Below are positions 17,581 through 27,809 of a DNA stretch of 46,762 nucleotides, piece after piece. The notes below the pieces were generated by a model. That model was given only the letters and a program-made list of their open reading frames with translations. It searched no databases and was not told the DNA's origin. The stretch comes from Gammaproteobacteria bacterium (GTDB lineage: Bacteria > Pseudomonadota > Gammaproteobacteria > Steroidobacterales > Woeseiaceae), in contig JAACFB010000030.1 in the NCBI GenBank assembly GCA_009937615.1, positions 1 through 46,762 on the forward strand, given 5' to 3'. Position 1 is the first letter of the stretch; the number at the start of each line of letters is the position of its first letter. The position numbers and the translations under genes are program-made.

Positions 17581-18135
17581 CTACGAGCGCGCACGGCGCA
17601 GCTCGTGAATGTGTACGCCCTTGTTTTCGCCCCTGTCCTCGAAATACTTTTGCAGCGCATAGCGGCCGCTGTGGAACGCGATATCGTCCCATGGGATTTC
17701 GTTCTCGCTGAATAAGCGGACGTCGAGACTTTCCGTGCCGGCCGCGAAGTCACCGATCAGCTTCGCGGTATAGAAGAGATGCACCTGGCCCGCGTCGATG
17801 ACGTCGACAGCGGCAAACATGTGCCCGATCTCGACTTCGGCGCAGGCCTCCTCCAGCGTCTCCCGGGCAGCGCCCTGGGCTGTCGACTCGCCCAGCTCCA
17901 TGAATCCGGCAGGCACGGTCCAGTATCCGTAGCGCGGTTCGATCGCACGTTTGCAAAGCAGGATCCTGCCGTCGCGCTCAGGAACACAGCCGACCACGAC
18001 AAGCGGATTTTGATAGTGGATCATGCCGCAGGCACTGCAAACCCAGCGTTCGTGGGTGTCTCCATCCGGAACTTGCCGGGAAACCTGCTGTCCGCAACTG
18101 GAGCAATACTTCATCGTGGGAGCTTTTTTGGCCAT
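17581..18135 (-). CDS. NUDIX hydrolase with N-terminal zinc ribbon
   Basis: A cytoplasmic hydrolase of nucleoside diphosphate-linked substrates. The N-terminus has a four-cysteine zinc ribbon (CSSCG and CSACG), as in NudC-like and related proteins. The Nudix box runs from GFMELGE to RETLEEACA, with Cys in place of the late Gly. Substrate is unknown; the protein is shorter than NudC (NADH pyrophosphatase). Start is uncertain: ATG 18144 overlaps the CCA end of the tRNA-Leu gene, ATG 18135 is 9 nt further on and ATG 18114 begins directly at KYCSSCG; none has a Shine-Dalgarno. It is probably read from the tRNA promoter and freed by tRNA 3' processing. Confidence 0.9.
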   Translation of the reverse strand: MAKKAPTMKYCSSCGQQVSRQVPDGDTHERWVCSACGMIHYQNPLVVVGCVPERDGRILLCKRAIEPRYGYWTVPAGFMELGESTAQGAARETLEEACAEVEIGHMFAAVDVIDAGQVHLFYTAKLIGDFAAGTESLDVRLFSENEIPWDDIAFHSGRYALQKYFEDRGENKGVHIHELRRARS

Positions 18136-18143
18136 CAGAGGCA

Positions 18144-18230
18144 TGGTGCCGGGAGAGAGAATCGAACTCTCACTCTGTTTCCAGAACCGGATTTTGAGTC
18201 CGGCGCGTCTACCAGTTCCGCCACCCCGGC
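18144..18230 (-). tRNA. tRNA-Leu (anticodon CAA)
   Basis: On the minus strand the 87-nt gene folds as a class II tRNA. The acceptor stem pairs GCCGGGG with UCCCGGC (one G-U), the D-arm contains the usual AACTGGTAGACGC, and the anticodon stem CCGGA/UCCGG closes the loop CUCAAAA, giving anticodon CAA (codon UUG). A long variable arm and the T-loop GAGTTCGATTC follow, and CCA is encoded. The 3' end touches the first possible start of the NUDIX gene. Confidence 0.95.
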
Positions 18231-18374
18231 ATGCCGTGTTCGAAGAGGCCGGTAAAATACGGACCCGGCCGGAAGCCGCACAGTATATGCGCGGTTCGGC
18301 GTTGTCGCCAGAGTTCAGGAAATATTGGCCAGCTGCGACCCTTTTGAATCGTGGTGCATCTAAGCTATCGAGAT

Positions 18375-18974
18375 ATGAGCAAATTTGCCGACATCGAGAT
18401 TGACCCGGCGATCATCAGGCGGGCGGCGCGGGGTGATACGCGCGCTCACGAGATCATCTATCGGGCTTTTGCGGCACCGGTGTACTCGCTGTGCCTCCGG
18501 TTCACGCGGGTACCGGCGCATGCCGAGGATCTCGTGCAGGACACCTTCATCGAGATCATGCGGTCGATTGCCCGGTTTCGCGGTGAGGCGGCACTGGGTA
18601 GCTGGATACGGCGTATCGCCGTGACGAAAGCACTGATGTTTCTGCGCTCCGCCTGGACCGCCAGAGGTCAAACCCTCGGCGATGGCTGGGACGACATGAC
18701 GCCAGGTGACGTGTCGAGACACGGTGTTTCGAGCCGGCCCGACCAGGCGCTCGATCTCGACGCAGCGCTGGCGAATTTGCCGTCGATGAGCCGCACCGTG
18801 GTCTGGTTGCACGATGTTGAAGGATTTACGCACAAGGAAATTGCACGACTGATGGGCCGTACCGAGAGTTTCTCGAAATCTCAGTTGTCGCGGGCCTATC
18901 AGCGACTGCGACCGATGCTTGCCGCCGGGTCAGAAGCGGAGAGCGGAGAGGGCGCGGCCGCCGGGAGTTACTGA
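18375..18974 (+). CDS. RNA polymerase sigma factor, ECF (sigma-70 family)
   Basis: A 199-residue ECF sigma factor. Region 2 is AEDLVQDTFIEIMRSIARFR followed by LGSWIRRIAVTKAL (region 2.2 to 2.4), and region 4 is LPSMSRTVVWLHDVEGFTHKEIARLMGRTESFSKSQLSRAYQRLR with its helix-turn-helix. ATG 18375 is chosen over an in-frame GTG at 18351, which would add 8 residues of no family likeness. A gene for a single-span membrane protein follows by 2 bp and a periplasmic PDZ protein after that, the classical layout for an envelope-sensing sigma. The ECF subgroup and target promoters cannot be assigned by eye. Confidence 0.92.
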   Translation: MSKFADIEIDPAIIRRAARGDTRAHEIIYRAFAAPVYSLCLRFTRVPAHAEDLVQDTFIEIMRSIARFRGEAALGSWIRRIAVTKALMFLRSAWTARGQTLGDGWDDMTPGDVSRHGVSSRPDQALDLDAALANLPSMSRTVVWLHDVEGFTHKEIARLMGRTESFSKSQLSRAYQRLRPMLAAGSEAESGEGAAAGSY

Positions 18975-18976
18975 GC

Positions 18977-19564
18977 ATGACTGATAATGATGTGGATAAG
19001 GATGAAGAAATGATTTGCGGATTGACAGCGGATGAGCGTGCAGAGCTGCAGCGGTCGCTCGCAGCGCTGCCCGATACGATGCCGCCGCGAATCGTCTGGG
19101 AACGTATTCGCGAGCAGGGCGAGGCGGAGGGCCTGCTGCGGCGGCCCGGCGTGCAGCGGCGATCGGGCTGGTACGGTGGCATCGGTCTTGCGGCGGCGAT
19201 CGTACTCGCGGTCATGATCGTACCCATGCTGAACCAGACGCAGCCTGAATTGCGGACCGAGCCGCCCATTACGGAGCAGAGCAACCAGGTCCAGTTGACC
19301 GCCTTGCAGGCGCTGATGGTGCAGTCGCAGCAGCTCGAGAGCGATCTTCGCGCGCTGCCCGAAGAGCCGCGCGTGGTGCGCGCCAGCACGGCTGCAACAC
19401 TGTCCGGTATTGAAGATCGCATCGCTGCGATCGATTACCAGCTCAACGATCCTGGCATCCGGATGACGCAGGAGGAAACCGAGCTGTTCTGGCGTGAACG
19501 CGTCAGGCTGATGAATTCGCTGGTCCAGTTGCGCTATGCGCAGGCGCAACAGGCGGCGTACTAA
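18977..19564 (+). CDS. Putative membrane anti-sigma factor
   Basis: A 195-residue protein whose gene begins 2 bp after the sigma factor. The N-terminal 65 residues are charged and probably cytoplasmic (LTADERAELQRSLAALP), one transmembrane segment spans about residues 67-84 (GGIGLAAAIVLAVMIVPM), and the remainder is helical and predicted periplasmic, with no cysteine or zinc motif of the ZAS type. Topology and position suggest it holds the sigma factor at the membrane. I do not recognise a named family, so the function is inferred from context. The downstream PDZ gene starts about 17 bp later behind a strong GAGGAG. Confidence 0.65.
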   Translation: MTDNDVDKDEEMICGLTADERAELQRSLAALPDTMPPRIVWERIREQGEAEGLLRRPGVQRRSGWYGGIGLAAAIVLAVMIVPMLNQTQPELRTEPPITEQSNQVQLTALQALMVQSQQLESDLRALPEEPRVVRASTAATLSGIEDRIAAIDYQLNDPGIRMTQEETELFWRERVRLMNSLVQLRYAQAQQAAY

Positions 19565-19581
19565 CCGAGGAGACAATAGTG

Positions 19582-20625
19582 ATGAAGAGATCAATACTTG
19601 GTATGCCGGTCGCCGCGGTCCTGCTGTTGGCCGGGCCGGCTATTGCGCAGAGTGACGACGAGGCCGCCGCACGAGAGGAGGCCGTGGTTACTCGCGAGGT
19701 GGAAGCGCGTGAAGAGGAGGTGGCGCGCCGGCTGCGCGAGGCGGAAGCGCGTATGGCCGAAGCAGCCCGGCAGATCGCCGAGCTGACATCTGAACGGCTG
19801 CCGCAAATTCACCGCATCGAGCGCCGCCTCGAACTCGTCGACAGCGGTCGGCCCCGGCTCGGTGTCACGATCGGTAATGATGATGCAGGGCCGGTTGAGG
19901 GCGTGCGTGTCATGGGCGTCACCCCCGGCAGCGCGGCCAGCGAGGCCGGATTGAGGGCCGGCGACATCCTGACGTCGGTGAACGGGGAGACGCTCAGCGC
20001 CGAAAATGCCGACGCAGCCAATGACAAGCTGCTCGATTTCATGGACGGCGTCGAGGAAGGCGATACGATCGATGTCCAGTACCTGCGCGATGGCAAAGTC
20101 GGGCAAGTCGAGGTCGAACCGCAGGTAGTGGAAATGAACATGTTCGCTTTCCTTGGTGAAGGCATGCCGAGAGGCGCTCCAGGCGCTCCGGGTGTGCATG
20201 TCATGCCGGACGTTTCTGTCGACGTAAAGCGACACCTGCTCTTCGATTGGAGTAGCGCCGGCTGGGGCGACATGGAACTCGTCGAGCTCAACGAAGGCCT
20301 GGGCCGTTATTTCGGAACGGACGATGGCCTGCTGGTGGTCCGTGCTCCGACAACCGGTACTCTGAAGCTCGAGGACGGTGACGTGATCCAGAAGATCGAC
20401 GGGCGAACACCGAGCTCGGTGCGGCACGCGATGCGTATTCTCGGCTCCTACCAGGCCGGGGAGAAGCTCACGCTCGATATTATGCGCGACAAAAAGCGTC
20501 GTACCCTCGATGTGGAAATACCCGATGATCGCAGCAGCATGTTGCTGCCCGGTGCGGCACCCGAGGCGCGCCCGGCCGCAGCACCGGTTGGGCCGCGGCT
20601 CGCGGCCCCGATCGAGCGGACCTAG
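19582..20625 (+). CDS. Secreted PDZ-domain protein (two PDZ, no protease domain)
   Basis: A 347-residue exported protein. The signal peptide is residues 1-22 (ending GPAIA), followed by an Arg/Glu/Ala-rich coiled coil of about 55 residues. PDZ domain 1 has RPRLGVTIGND, MGVTPGSAASEAGLRAGDILTSVNGE; a second, weaker PDZ near the C-terminus has GLLVVRAPTTGTLKLEDGDVIQKIDGRTP. There is no trypsin-like or site-2 protease domain. An Ala/Pro tail ends the protein. Start choice: GTG 19579 and ATG 19582 follow GAGGAG by 6 and 9 nt. In RseA-like systems a PDZ binds the C-terminus of misfolded porins, so this protein might be the sensor of the sigma/anti-sigma pair (inference). Confidence 0.85.
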   Translation: MKRSILGMPVAAVLLLAGPAIAQSDDEAAAREEAVVTREVEAREEEVARRLREAEARMAEAARQIAELTSERLPQIHRIERRLELVDSGRPRLGVTIGNDDAGPVEGVRVMGVTPGSAASEAGLRAGDILTSVNGETLSAENADAANDKLLDFMDGVEEGDTIDVQYLRDGKVGQVEVEPQVVEMNMFAFLGEGMPRGAPGAPGVHVMPDVSVDVKRHLLFDWSSAGWGDMELVELNEGLGRYFGTDDGLLVVRAPTTGTLKLEDGDVIQKIDGRTPSSVRHAMRILGSYQAGEKLTLDIMRDKKRRTLDVEIPDDRSSMLLPGAAPEARPAAAPVGPRLAAPIERT

Positions 20626-20635
20626 GCAATAAAGA

Positions 20636-20680
20636 AAAGTGGCCGGTTCATTTCCTGAGATGAACGGACCGGCCGCTTTA
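20636..20680 (+). terminator. Hairpin terminator after the PDZ gene
   Basis: AAAGTGGCCGG and TTCAT pair with ATGAA and CCGGCCGCTTT, leaving a 4-nt bulge and a loop of about 8 nt. The A-run before and the CTTTA after fit a bidirectional-style rho-independent terminator, although the U-tract is short. It closes the sigma-factor operon before queA. Confidence 0.55.
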
Positions 20681-20722
20681 CTGTTCGCCGACTAATCGCC
20701 GGCTTTGCTACCATGCGCGCCC

Positions 20723-22854
<2,132 letters not shown>

Positions 22855-22927
22855 CTGTCGAAGTGCCGGCGCTTTTCGGTCATCTGACCTTGCGAATGCC
22901 CAAGCTGCCCTTATTTCCTTCGCTGTA

Positions 22928-22936
22928 TGCCATAAT
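22928..22936 (+). promoter_or_regulatory. Extended -10 candidate for yajC-secDF
   Basis: TGCCATAAT is an extended -10 (TG-n-CATAAT) in the tgt-yajC gap. It predicts a start near 22943 and a leader of about 50 nt. The surrounding DNA (22911-22955) is more AT-rich than average. Confidence 0.4.
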
Positions 22937-22993
22937 ACCGCGCTTATTTTCCGGGCTGCCCTCGTTAGCCCTTCACGATAAAGACTGAGACCC

Positions 22994-23317
22994 ATGGATT
23001 TCTTCATTCAAAATGCCCATGCACAGGGCGCAACACAAGGTGACCCGTTCGGTTTTCTGCTGCCGATGATCGTTATTTTCGTCGCCTTCTACTTCTTACT
23101 GATTCGTCCGCAGCAGAAGAAGCAGAAAGCGCACGCAGCCCTCGTTGCCAACCTCAAGGTCGGCGATGAAGTACTCACGGCCGGGGGTATTCTCGGCAAG
23201 ATTACGGGCGTCAGCGAGCACTACCTCGTCGTGCAGATCAGCGACAGTACCGAGATCAAGATGCAGAAGGCGAGTGTTTCCCAGGTCGTGCCAAAAGATA
23301 CCTACGACAACGCCTGA
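22994..23317 (+). CDS. yajC: Preprotein translocase subunit YajC
   Basis: A small inner-membrane partner of SecDF. The 107-residue protein has a single membrane span at about residues 17-37 (FGFLLPMIVIFVAFYFLLIRPQQKKQK), followed by the cytoplasmic KVGDEVLTAGGILGKITGV domain characteristic of the family. The N-terminus FFIQNAHAQGA is also typical. It is the first gene of yajC-secD-secF, 20 bp before secD. Confidence 0.96.
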   Translation: MDFFIQNAHAQGATQGDPFGFLLPMIVIFVAFYFLLIRPQQKKQKAHAALVANLKVGDEVLTAGGILGKITGVSEHYLVVQISDSTEIKMQKASVSQVVPKDTYDNA

Positions 23318-23337
23318 TCCCTGACTGGCACCCTCAG

Positions 23338-25152
23338 ATGAACAAGTATCCGGTTTGGCTCAATGTCCTGGTGGTCAGCATCCTCATTGCCGGCATTCTC
23401 TTCGCATTGCCGAACCTCTATGGTTCGGCGCCAGCCGTGCAGCTTGCGGATGCCGATCGTAACGCGATTTCCGAGGGGCAGCTGGATAACTACGTGCGTT
23501 CGCTCTCGAACGATGGCATCGAGCCCGAGGACGCTTACCTGAAGGACGGCCGGGCGGTCATCCGCTTCAATTCGATAGAAGACCAGCAGCGCTCCGGCGA
23601 GCTGCTGCGCAGCCGCTATAAGGGCGAGGCCAATGTTGCGCTGACGCTCGCGCCGAAGCTGCCGCCCTGGGTTCGGGCGATCGGTCTGAATCCGATGAGT
23701 CTCGGCCTGGACCTTCGCGGGGGCATATACGTGCTGCTCGAAGTCGACATGGCGACGGCGATCGAAAATCGCATGCGATCCTATGAACAGGACATCGATG
23801 ATCGCTTGCGGGAGGCAAGAATTCGCCATCGCGTCGAGCTGCGGGACGGTATCGTCACGGTGCGACTGACCAGCGCTGATCAGCTGGAGCAGGTTCGGCA
23901 GATCATCGTCAATGCAGACCCCAATCTGCTGATCGGCGATGGCGCCGACGGCAGATCCCTGACGATGCGCATGACCGAGGCGCAGATCAAGGAGCGCCAG
24001 GATTTCGCGATCGAGCAAAACATGACGACGCTCCGGAATCGCGTGGATCAGCTTGGCGTCGCCGAACCGCTGGTGCAGCGGCAGGGCGTCGATCGTATCG
24101 TCGTGCAGCTGCCAGGCGTGCAGGATCCAACGGAACTGGAAAAGATTCTCACAGCAACAGCGACACTCGAGTTTCGCATGGTTGACGTGACCGGCGATTC
24201 GTCCGGCTCACGCCGCTACCCGGGACGCGACCAGGAAGCCCCGCAGGTTCTCATGCGCGAGGTGGTCGCTTCCGGCGATGAGATCGTCGATGCCGGGTTT
24301 ACGTTTACCCCCGAGGGCCAGCCGGCGGTCAGTATCACGCTGAACTCGGCAGGTGGAGACCGAATGCTGGCCAATACCCAGCAAAATCTCGGCAAGCTGA
24401 TGTCGACCCTGTTTATCGAGTGGCGTGAAGAAACGGTGCAGCGGGGCGGCGTCACCGAGACGCGCAAGGTCAAGACCGAGGAGATCATCAACTCGGCGAC
24501 GATTCGCGGCGTGTTCAAGAACAAGTTTCAGATCACCGGTATGACGCAGCTGGAGGCCCGGGACCTCGCGGTACTGTTGCGCGCGGGTGCACTGGCCGCG
24601 CCGGTCTACAAGGTCGATGAGCGCACCATTGGGCCGAGCCTCGGCCAGGACAATATCGACCGCGGATTCAGGGCGATACAGATCGGTTTTATTGCAGTCA
24701 TCTTTTTCATGGCGCTCTATTACCGGTGGTTCGGCATGATCGCGAACGTCGCGCTGTTGTCGAATCTCGTGTTTATCGTCGCGGTGCTTTCGCTTCTCGG
24801 TGCGTCACTGACATTGCCCGGCATTGCCGGCATCGTATTGACGGTTGGCATGGCCGTCGACGCGAACGTGCTGATCTTCGAGCGCATACGCGAGGAAATA
24901 GCGGCGGGCACATCGCCGCAAGCCGCGATCAACTCGGGTTACGAAAAAGCGTTGTCGTCGATTGCCGATGCCAATATCACCACCCTGATCGCCGCAATCG
25001 TCCTGCTGGCCTTCGGCACCGGGCCGATAAAGGGTTTCGCGATCACGCTGATGATCGGCATCCTGACGTCGATGTTTACCGCGATCGTCGGTACGCGCGC
25101 AATCGTCAACTTTGCATTTGGCGGCCGCAAGATCGCCAGCGTGCCGGTCTAG
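23338..25152 (+). CDS. secD: Protein translocase subunit SecD
   Basis: SecD and SecF use the proton gradient to pull exported proteins from SecYEG into the periplasm. The 604-residue protein has an N-terminal membrane span (residues 8-27), the large periplasmic P1 domain starting near GLDLRGGIYVLLEVD, with TLRNRVDQLGVAEPLVQRQG and DRIVVQLPGVQD, and five C-terminal spans with the conserved GMAVDANVLIFERIREE motif. A somewhat variable insertion (VDVTGDSSGSRRYPGRDQEAP) lies before the head domain, as in other gammaproteobacteria. SecF follows by 9 bp. Confidence 0.97.
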   Translation: MNKYPVWLNVLVVSILIAGILFALPNLYGSAPAVQLADADRNAISEGQLDNYVRSLSNDGIEPEDAYLKDGRAVIRFNSIEDQQRSGELLRSRYKGEANVALTLAPKLPPWVRAIGLNPMSLGLDLRGGIYVLLEVDMATAIENRMRSYEQDIDDRLREARIRHRVELRDGIVTVRLTSADQLEQVRQIIVNADPNLLIGDGADGRSLTMRMTEAQIKERQDFAIEQNMTTLRNRVDQLGVAEPLVQRQGVDRIVVQLPGVQDPTELEKILTATATLEFRMVDVTGDSSGSRRYPGRDQEAPQVLMREVVASGDEIVDAGFTFTPEGQPAVSITLNSAGGDRMLANTQQNLGKLMSTLFIEWREETVQRGGVTETRKVKTEEIINSATIRGVFKNKFQITGMTQLEARDLAVLLRAGALAAPVYKVDERTIGPSLGQDNIDRGFRAIQIGFIAVIFFMALYYRWFGMIANVALLSNLVFIVAVLSLLGASLTLPGIAGIVLTVGMAVDANVLIFERIREEIAAGTSPQAAINSGYEKALSSIADANITTLIAAIVLLAFGTGPIKGFAITLMIGILTSMFTAIVGTRAIVNFAFGGRKIASVPV

Positions 25153-25161
25153 GGAGCGACG

Positions 25162-26109
25162 ATGCGGCTGATCAAGCACAAGACAACAATCGACTTCCTC
25201 GGGGCGACCCGGCGTAAGGTTGCGCTGGCCGTTTCGGCGCTCGTGGTAGTCGTATCCATCGTTTCGCTGTTCACGCATGAGCGGCCGCTCGAACTTGGCA
25301 TCGACTTCACGGGCGGCATCCTGCTGGAAGTCGGGTATCCGGAAGCCGCCGACCTGGAGGCGATCCGCAGCAACCTGGCGGAAGCCGGTTTCGAAGATGC
25401 CCAGGTGCAGCGATTCGGCGCCGATAATGACGTCCTCGTCCGCCTTGCGCCGCAGGAAGGGATCGATCCCGACGAGTTGCGCGAAAACCTGCGACTCACG
25501 GTAGCCGCCGGCACCGCGGGCGTCGATTTGCGGCGAGTCGAGTTCGTGAGCCCGCAGGTCGGCAAGGAACTCACCGAGCGCGGCGGGCTCGCCATGATCA
25601 TTGCCCTGCTGCTGATTTTTATCTATGTCATGGTTCGCTTTCAGTGGAAGTTCGCAGCTGGCGCCGTGGCTGCTCTTGCGCACGACGTCGTCGTCACGGT
25701 CGGTTTCTTCTCGATCTTTCGGTTTCCGTTCGATCTGACCGTCGTTGCTGCGGTACTGGCCGTGATCGGCTATTCGCTCAACGACACCGTCGTGGCGTTC
25801 GACCGCATTCGTGAAAACTTCTTCAAGCTGCGCGGCGTATCGGCCGAGGAATCGATGAACACGTCGATTAACGAAATGCTCGCCCGGACCCTGATTACCG
25901 GTGCTACGACTTTGCTGGTGCTGGTTGCCCTGTTGCTGTTCGGCGGCGAGTCGATCGCGCCGTTTTCGATCGCGCTGATCGTCGGTATCGTCGTCGGAAC
26001 CTATTCGTCGATTTACACGGCGAGCGCGACGGCGCTGGCGCTCGGCGTCAACGCGCAGGACCTGTTGGAGCCCGTCAAAGACCCCGACCTGATCGACGAT
26101 TTGCCCTGA
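25162..26109 (+). CDS. secF: Protein translocase subunit SecF
   Basis: The smaller SecDF partner, 315 residues with six predicted membrane spans. Span 1 is near residues 18-36, GIDFTGGILLEVGYP follows in the small periplasmic domain, and the RND-type motif SLNDTVVAFDRIREN lies in the span 4-5 region, then LARTLITGATTLLVL. The ATG is 9 bp after secD with GGAGCGACG before it. The gene ends the operon and is convergent with suhB (48 bp between stops); no clear terminator was seen there. Confidence 0.97.
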   Translation: MRLIKHKTTIDFLGATRRKVALAVSALVVVVSIVSLFTHERPLELGIDFTGGILLEVGYPEAADLEAIRSNLAEAGFEDAQVQRFGADNDVLVRLAPQEGIDPDELRENLRLTVAAGTAGVDLRRVEFVSPQVGKELTERGGLAMIIALLLIFIYVMVRFQWKFAAGAVAALAHDVVVTVGFFSIFRFPFDLTVVAAVLAVIGYSLNDTVVAFDRIRENFFKLRGVSAEESMNTSINEMLARTLITGATTLLVLVALLLFGGESIAPFSIALIVGIVVGTYSSIYTASATALALGVNAQDLLEPVKDPDLIDDLP

Positions 26110-26157
26110 TCCGTTCGGGCGCCGGCTCGACGCGGGTCTCGGCCCTGTCCTGCCCGG

Positions 26158-26991
26158 TCAGTTGTTTCCGGGCCCCGTGCCTGCCCCGCCCGAAGGCTTG
26201 ACGAGTTCGGCGATTTCGCGGGCGCAGAGTTTCGCGAGCTCCGCGTAGATTTTTGGGGTTCCGGTCAGGATGTGGCCTGTATCCATAAAGTTTTCGCTGC
26301 CGCCGAGTCCGCTGACGATGCCGCCGGCTTCGCGGATGATCAGGCTTCCAGCGGCGAGGTCCCAAGGTGCCAGCCCTGTTTCAAAGAATGCGTCCAGGCG
26401 TCCGGCCGCAACGTAACAGAGGTCGAGCGCGGCGGCGCCGGCGCGCCGGACGCCCGAGGTGCTGCGAATTGTCTTGCCGAGCATGTCCAGGTACGGGGCA
26501 ATTTCCATATCGGCCTGGCGAAACGGGAAGCCCGTGCCGATCAGCGCGCGCTCCAGCTGCTTCTGGCCGCTGACGCGGATTCGCCGACCGTCGAGATGGG
26601 CGCCATTGCCTCGCGTGGCAGTGAACAGCTCCTGGCGTAGCGGGTCATAGACGACGCCGTGTTCCATGCGGCCCTTGTGCTGGACGCCGATCGAGACCGC
26701 AAATACCGGGAAGCCGTGCAGATAGTTGGTGGTGCCGTCGAGCGGATCGATGATCCAGACCGTGTCCGATTCACCGTCCGCGCCGCTTTCCTCGGCAAGG
26801 ATGGCGTCATCCGGATAATGCCTGCGGATCGTATCGATGACGGCACGCTCGGCCGCGCGATCCGCATCACTGACATAGTCGTTGTGCCCTTTCTGCTCAA
26901 CCTTCAGCTTGTCGAGATTGACCATCTTCCGGATCAGCGTGTGGCCGGCTTTACGCGCGGCCATCACCGCCACGTTGAGTAGTGCGTGCAT
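26158..26991 (-). CDS. suhB: Inositol-1-monophosphatase SuhB
   Basis: SuhB hydrolyses inositol monophosphate in vitro; in E. coli it also acts in ribosomal RNA antitermination complexes with NusA. The 277-residue protein has the magnesium motifs EESG (residue 67 region), WIIDPLDGTTNYLHGFP and PWDLAAGSLIIREAGG. It starts MHALLNVAVMAARKAG, the usual family beginning. It is divergent from trmJ with 84 bp between starts, the same arrangement as in many gammaproteobacteria. Confidence 0.96.
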   Translation of the reverse strand: MHALLNVAVMAARKAGHTLIRKMVNLDKLKVEQKGHNDYVSDADRAAERAVIDTIRRHYPDDAILAEESGADGESDTVWIIDPLDGTTNYLHGFPVFAVSIGVQHKGRMEHGVVYDPLRQELFTATRGNGAHLDGRRIRVSGQKQLERALIGTGFPFRQADMEIAPYLDMLGKTIRSTSGVRRAGAAALDLCYVAAGRLDAFFETGLAPWDLAAGSLIIREAGGIVSGLGGSENFMDTGHILTGTPKIYAELAKLCAREIAELVKPSGGAGTGPGNN

Positions 26992-27041
26992 TCAACGAAC
27001 CCATCAGTGTGAAAGAACTCGGCCGCAGCGGGCCGCGGCGC

Positions 27042-27047
27042 TAGAAT
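27042..27047 (+). promoter_or_regulatory. -10 candidate for trmJ
   Basis: TAGAAT matches the -10 consensus at 5 of 6 positions and lies 28 bp before the trmJ ATG. No convincing -35 was found at 17 bp. Confidence 0.35.
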
Positions 27048-27075
27048 AGCGGACTTTAGGTCGTCTTAGCCAGAT

Positions 27076-27795
27076 ATGTCGATACGCATCGTACTCGTAG
27101 GGACTACTCACCCCGGGAACATCGGGGCTGTTGCGCGCGCCATGAAGAACATGGGCGTCACCGAGCTGGCTCTCGTGGAGCCGCGGCATTTCCCGCATGC
27201 GAAGGCAACGGCGCGCGCGTCAGGTGCCGTCGACGTGCTCGAAAACGCAGCTGTTTTCGATACCCTGGCCGAGGCGATCGAGGATTGCGTTTTCGTGGCT
27301 GGCGCAAGCGCACGCGCACGCGCGATCAACTGGCCTTGTCTCGAGCCGCGAGACTGTGCGGTGGAGCTTCTCGAAAAAAACCAGGCGGGTAACGTGGCGG
27401 CCGTCTTCGGCCCGGAGAAGTATGGGCTCACAAACGCCCATCTCGATCTTTGCGACACGTTACTGACGATCCCGACCAACCCGGACTTCAGTTCGCTCAA
27501 TCTCGCCATGGCGGTCCAGGTGCTAACCTACGAGCTGCGGGTTGCAGGGCTCCAGGGTAAGCCGGTGCGCTACGAGCCCGACGCGCCACTGGCGACGAGC
27601 GCAGAGCTAGAGCATTTCTACGCGCACCTCGAGCAGGTTTTGACTGATCTTCGTTTTCTCGATCCGGACAATCCCCGCCACCTGATGCGGCGCTTGAGGC
27701 GCCTGTTCATTCGCGCTGCGCCGGACAAGAACGAGGTCAATATCCTGCGGGGCATTCTCGCTGCGATCGACAAGGACAGGGGGGAGAGCTCCTGA
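27076..27795 (+). CDS. trmJ: tRNA (cytidine/uridine-2'-O-)-methyltransferase TrmJ
   Basis: TrmJ is a SPOUT-class enzyme that methylates the 2'-OH of residue 32 in the anticodon loop of tRNAs. The 239 residues start with IRIVLVGTTHPGNIGAVARAMKNMG, the diagnostic N-terminus, and include the knot segments VFGPEKYGLTNAHLDLCD and IPTNPDFSSLNLAMAVQVLTYELR. The C-terminal RRLRRLFIRAAPDKNEVNILRG is also typical. A cysteine desulfurase gene follows by 14 bp, an order common in gammaproteobacteria (trmJ beside isc genes). Confidence 0.96.
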   Translation: MSIRIVLVGTTHPGNIGAVARAMKNMGVTELALVEPRHFPHAKATARASGAVDVLENAAVFDTLAEAIEDCVFVAGASARARAINWPCLEPRDCAVELLEKNQAGNVAAVFGPEKYGLTNAHLDLCDTLLTIPTNPDFSSLNLAMAVQVLTYELRVAGLQGKPVRYEPDAPLATSAELEHFYAHLEQVLTDLRFLDPDNPRHLMRRLRRLFIRAAPDKNEVNILRGILAAIDKDRGESS

Positions 27796-27809
27796 GCGGG
27801 CACAGTGAC

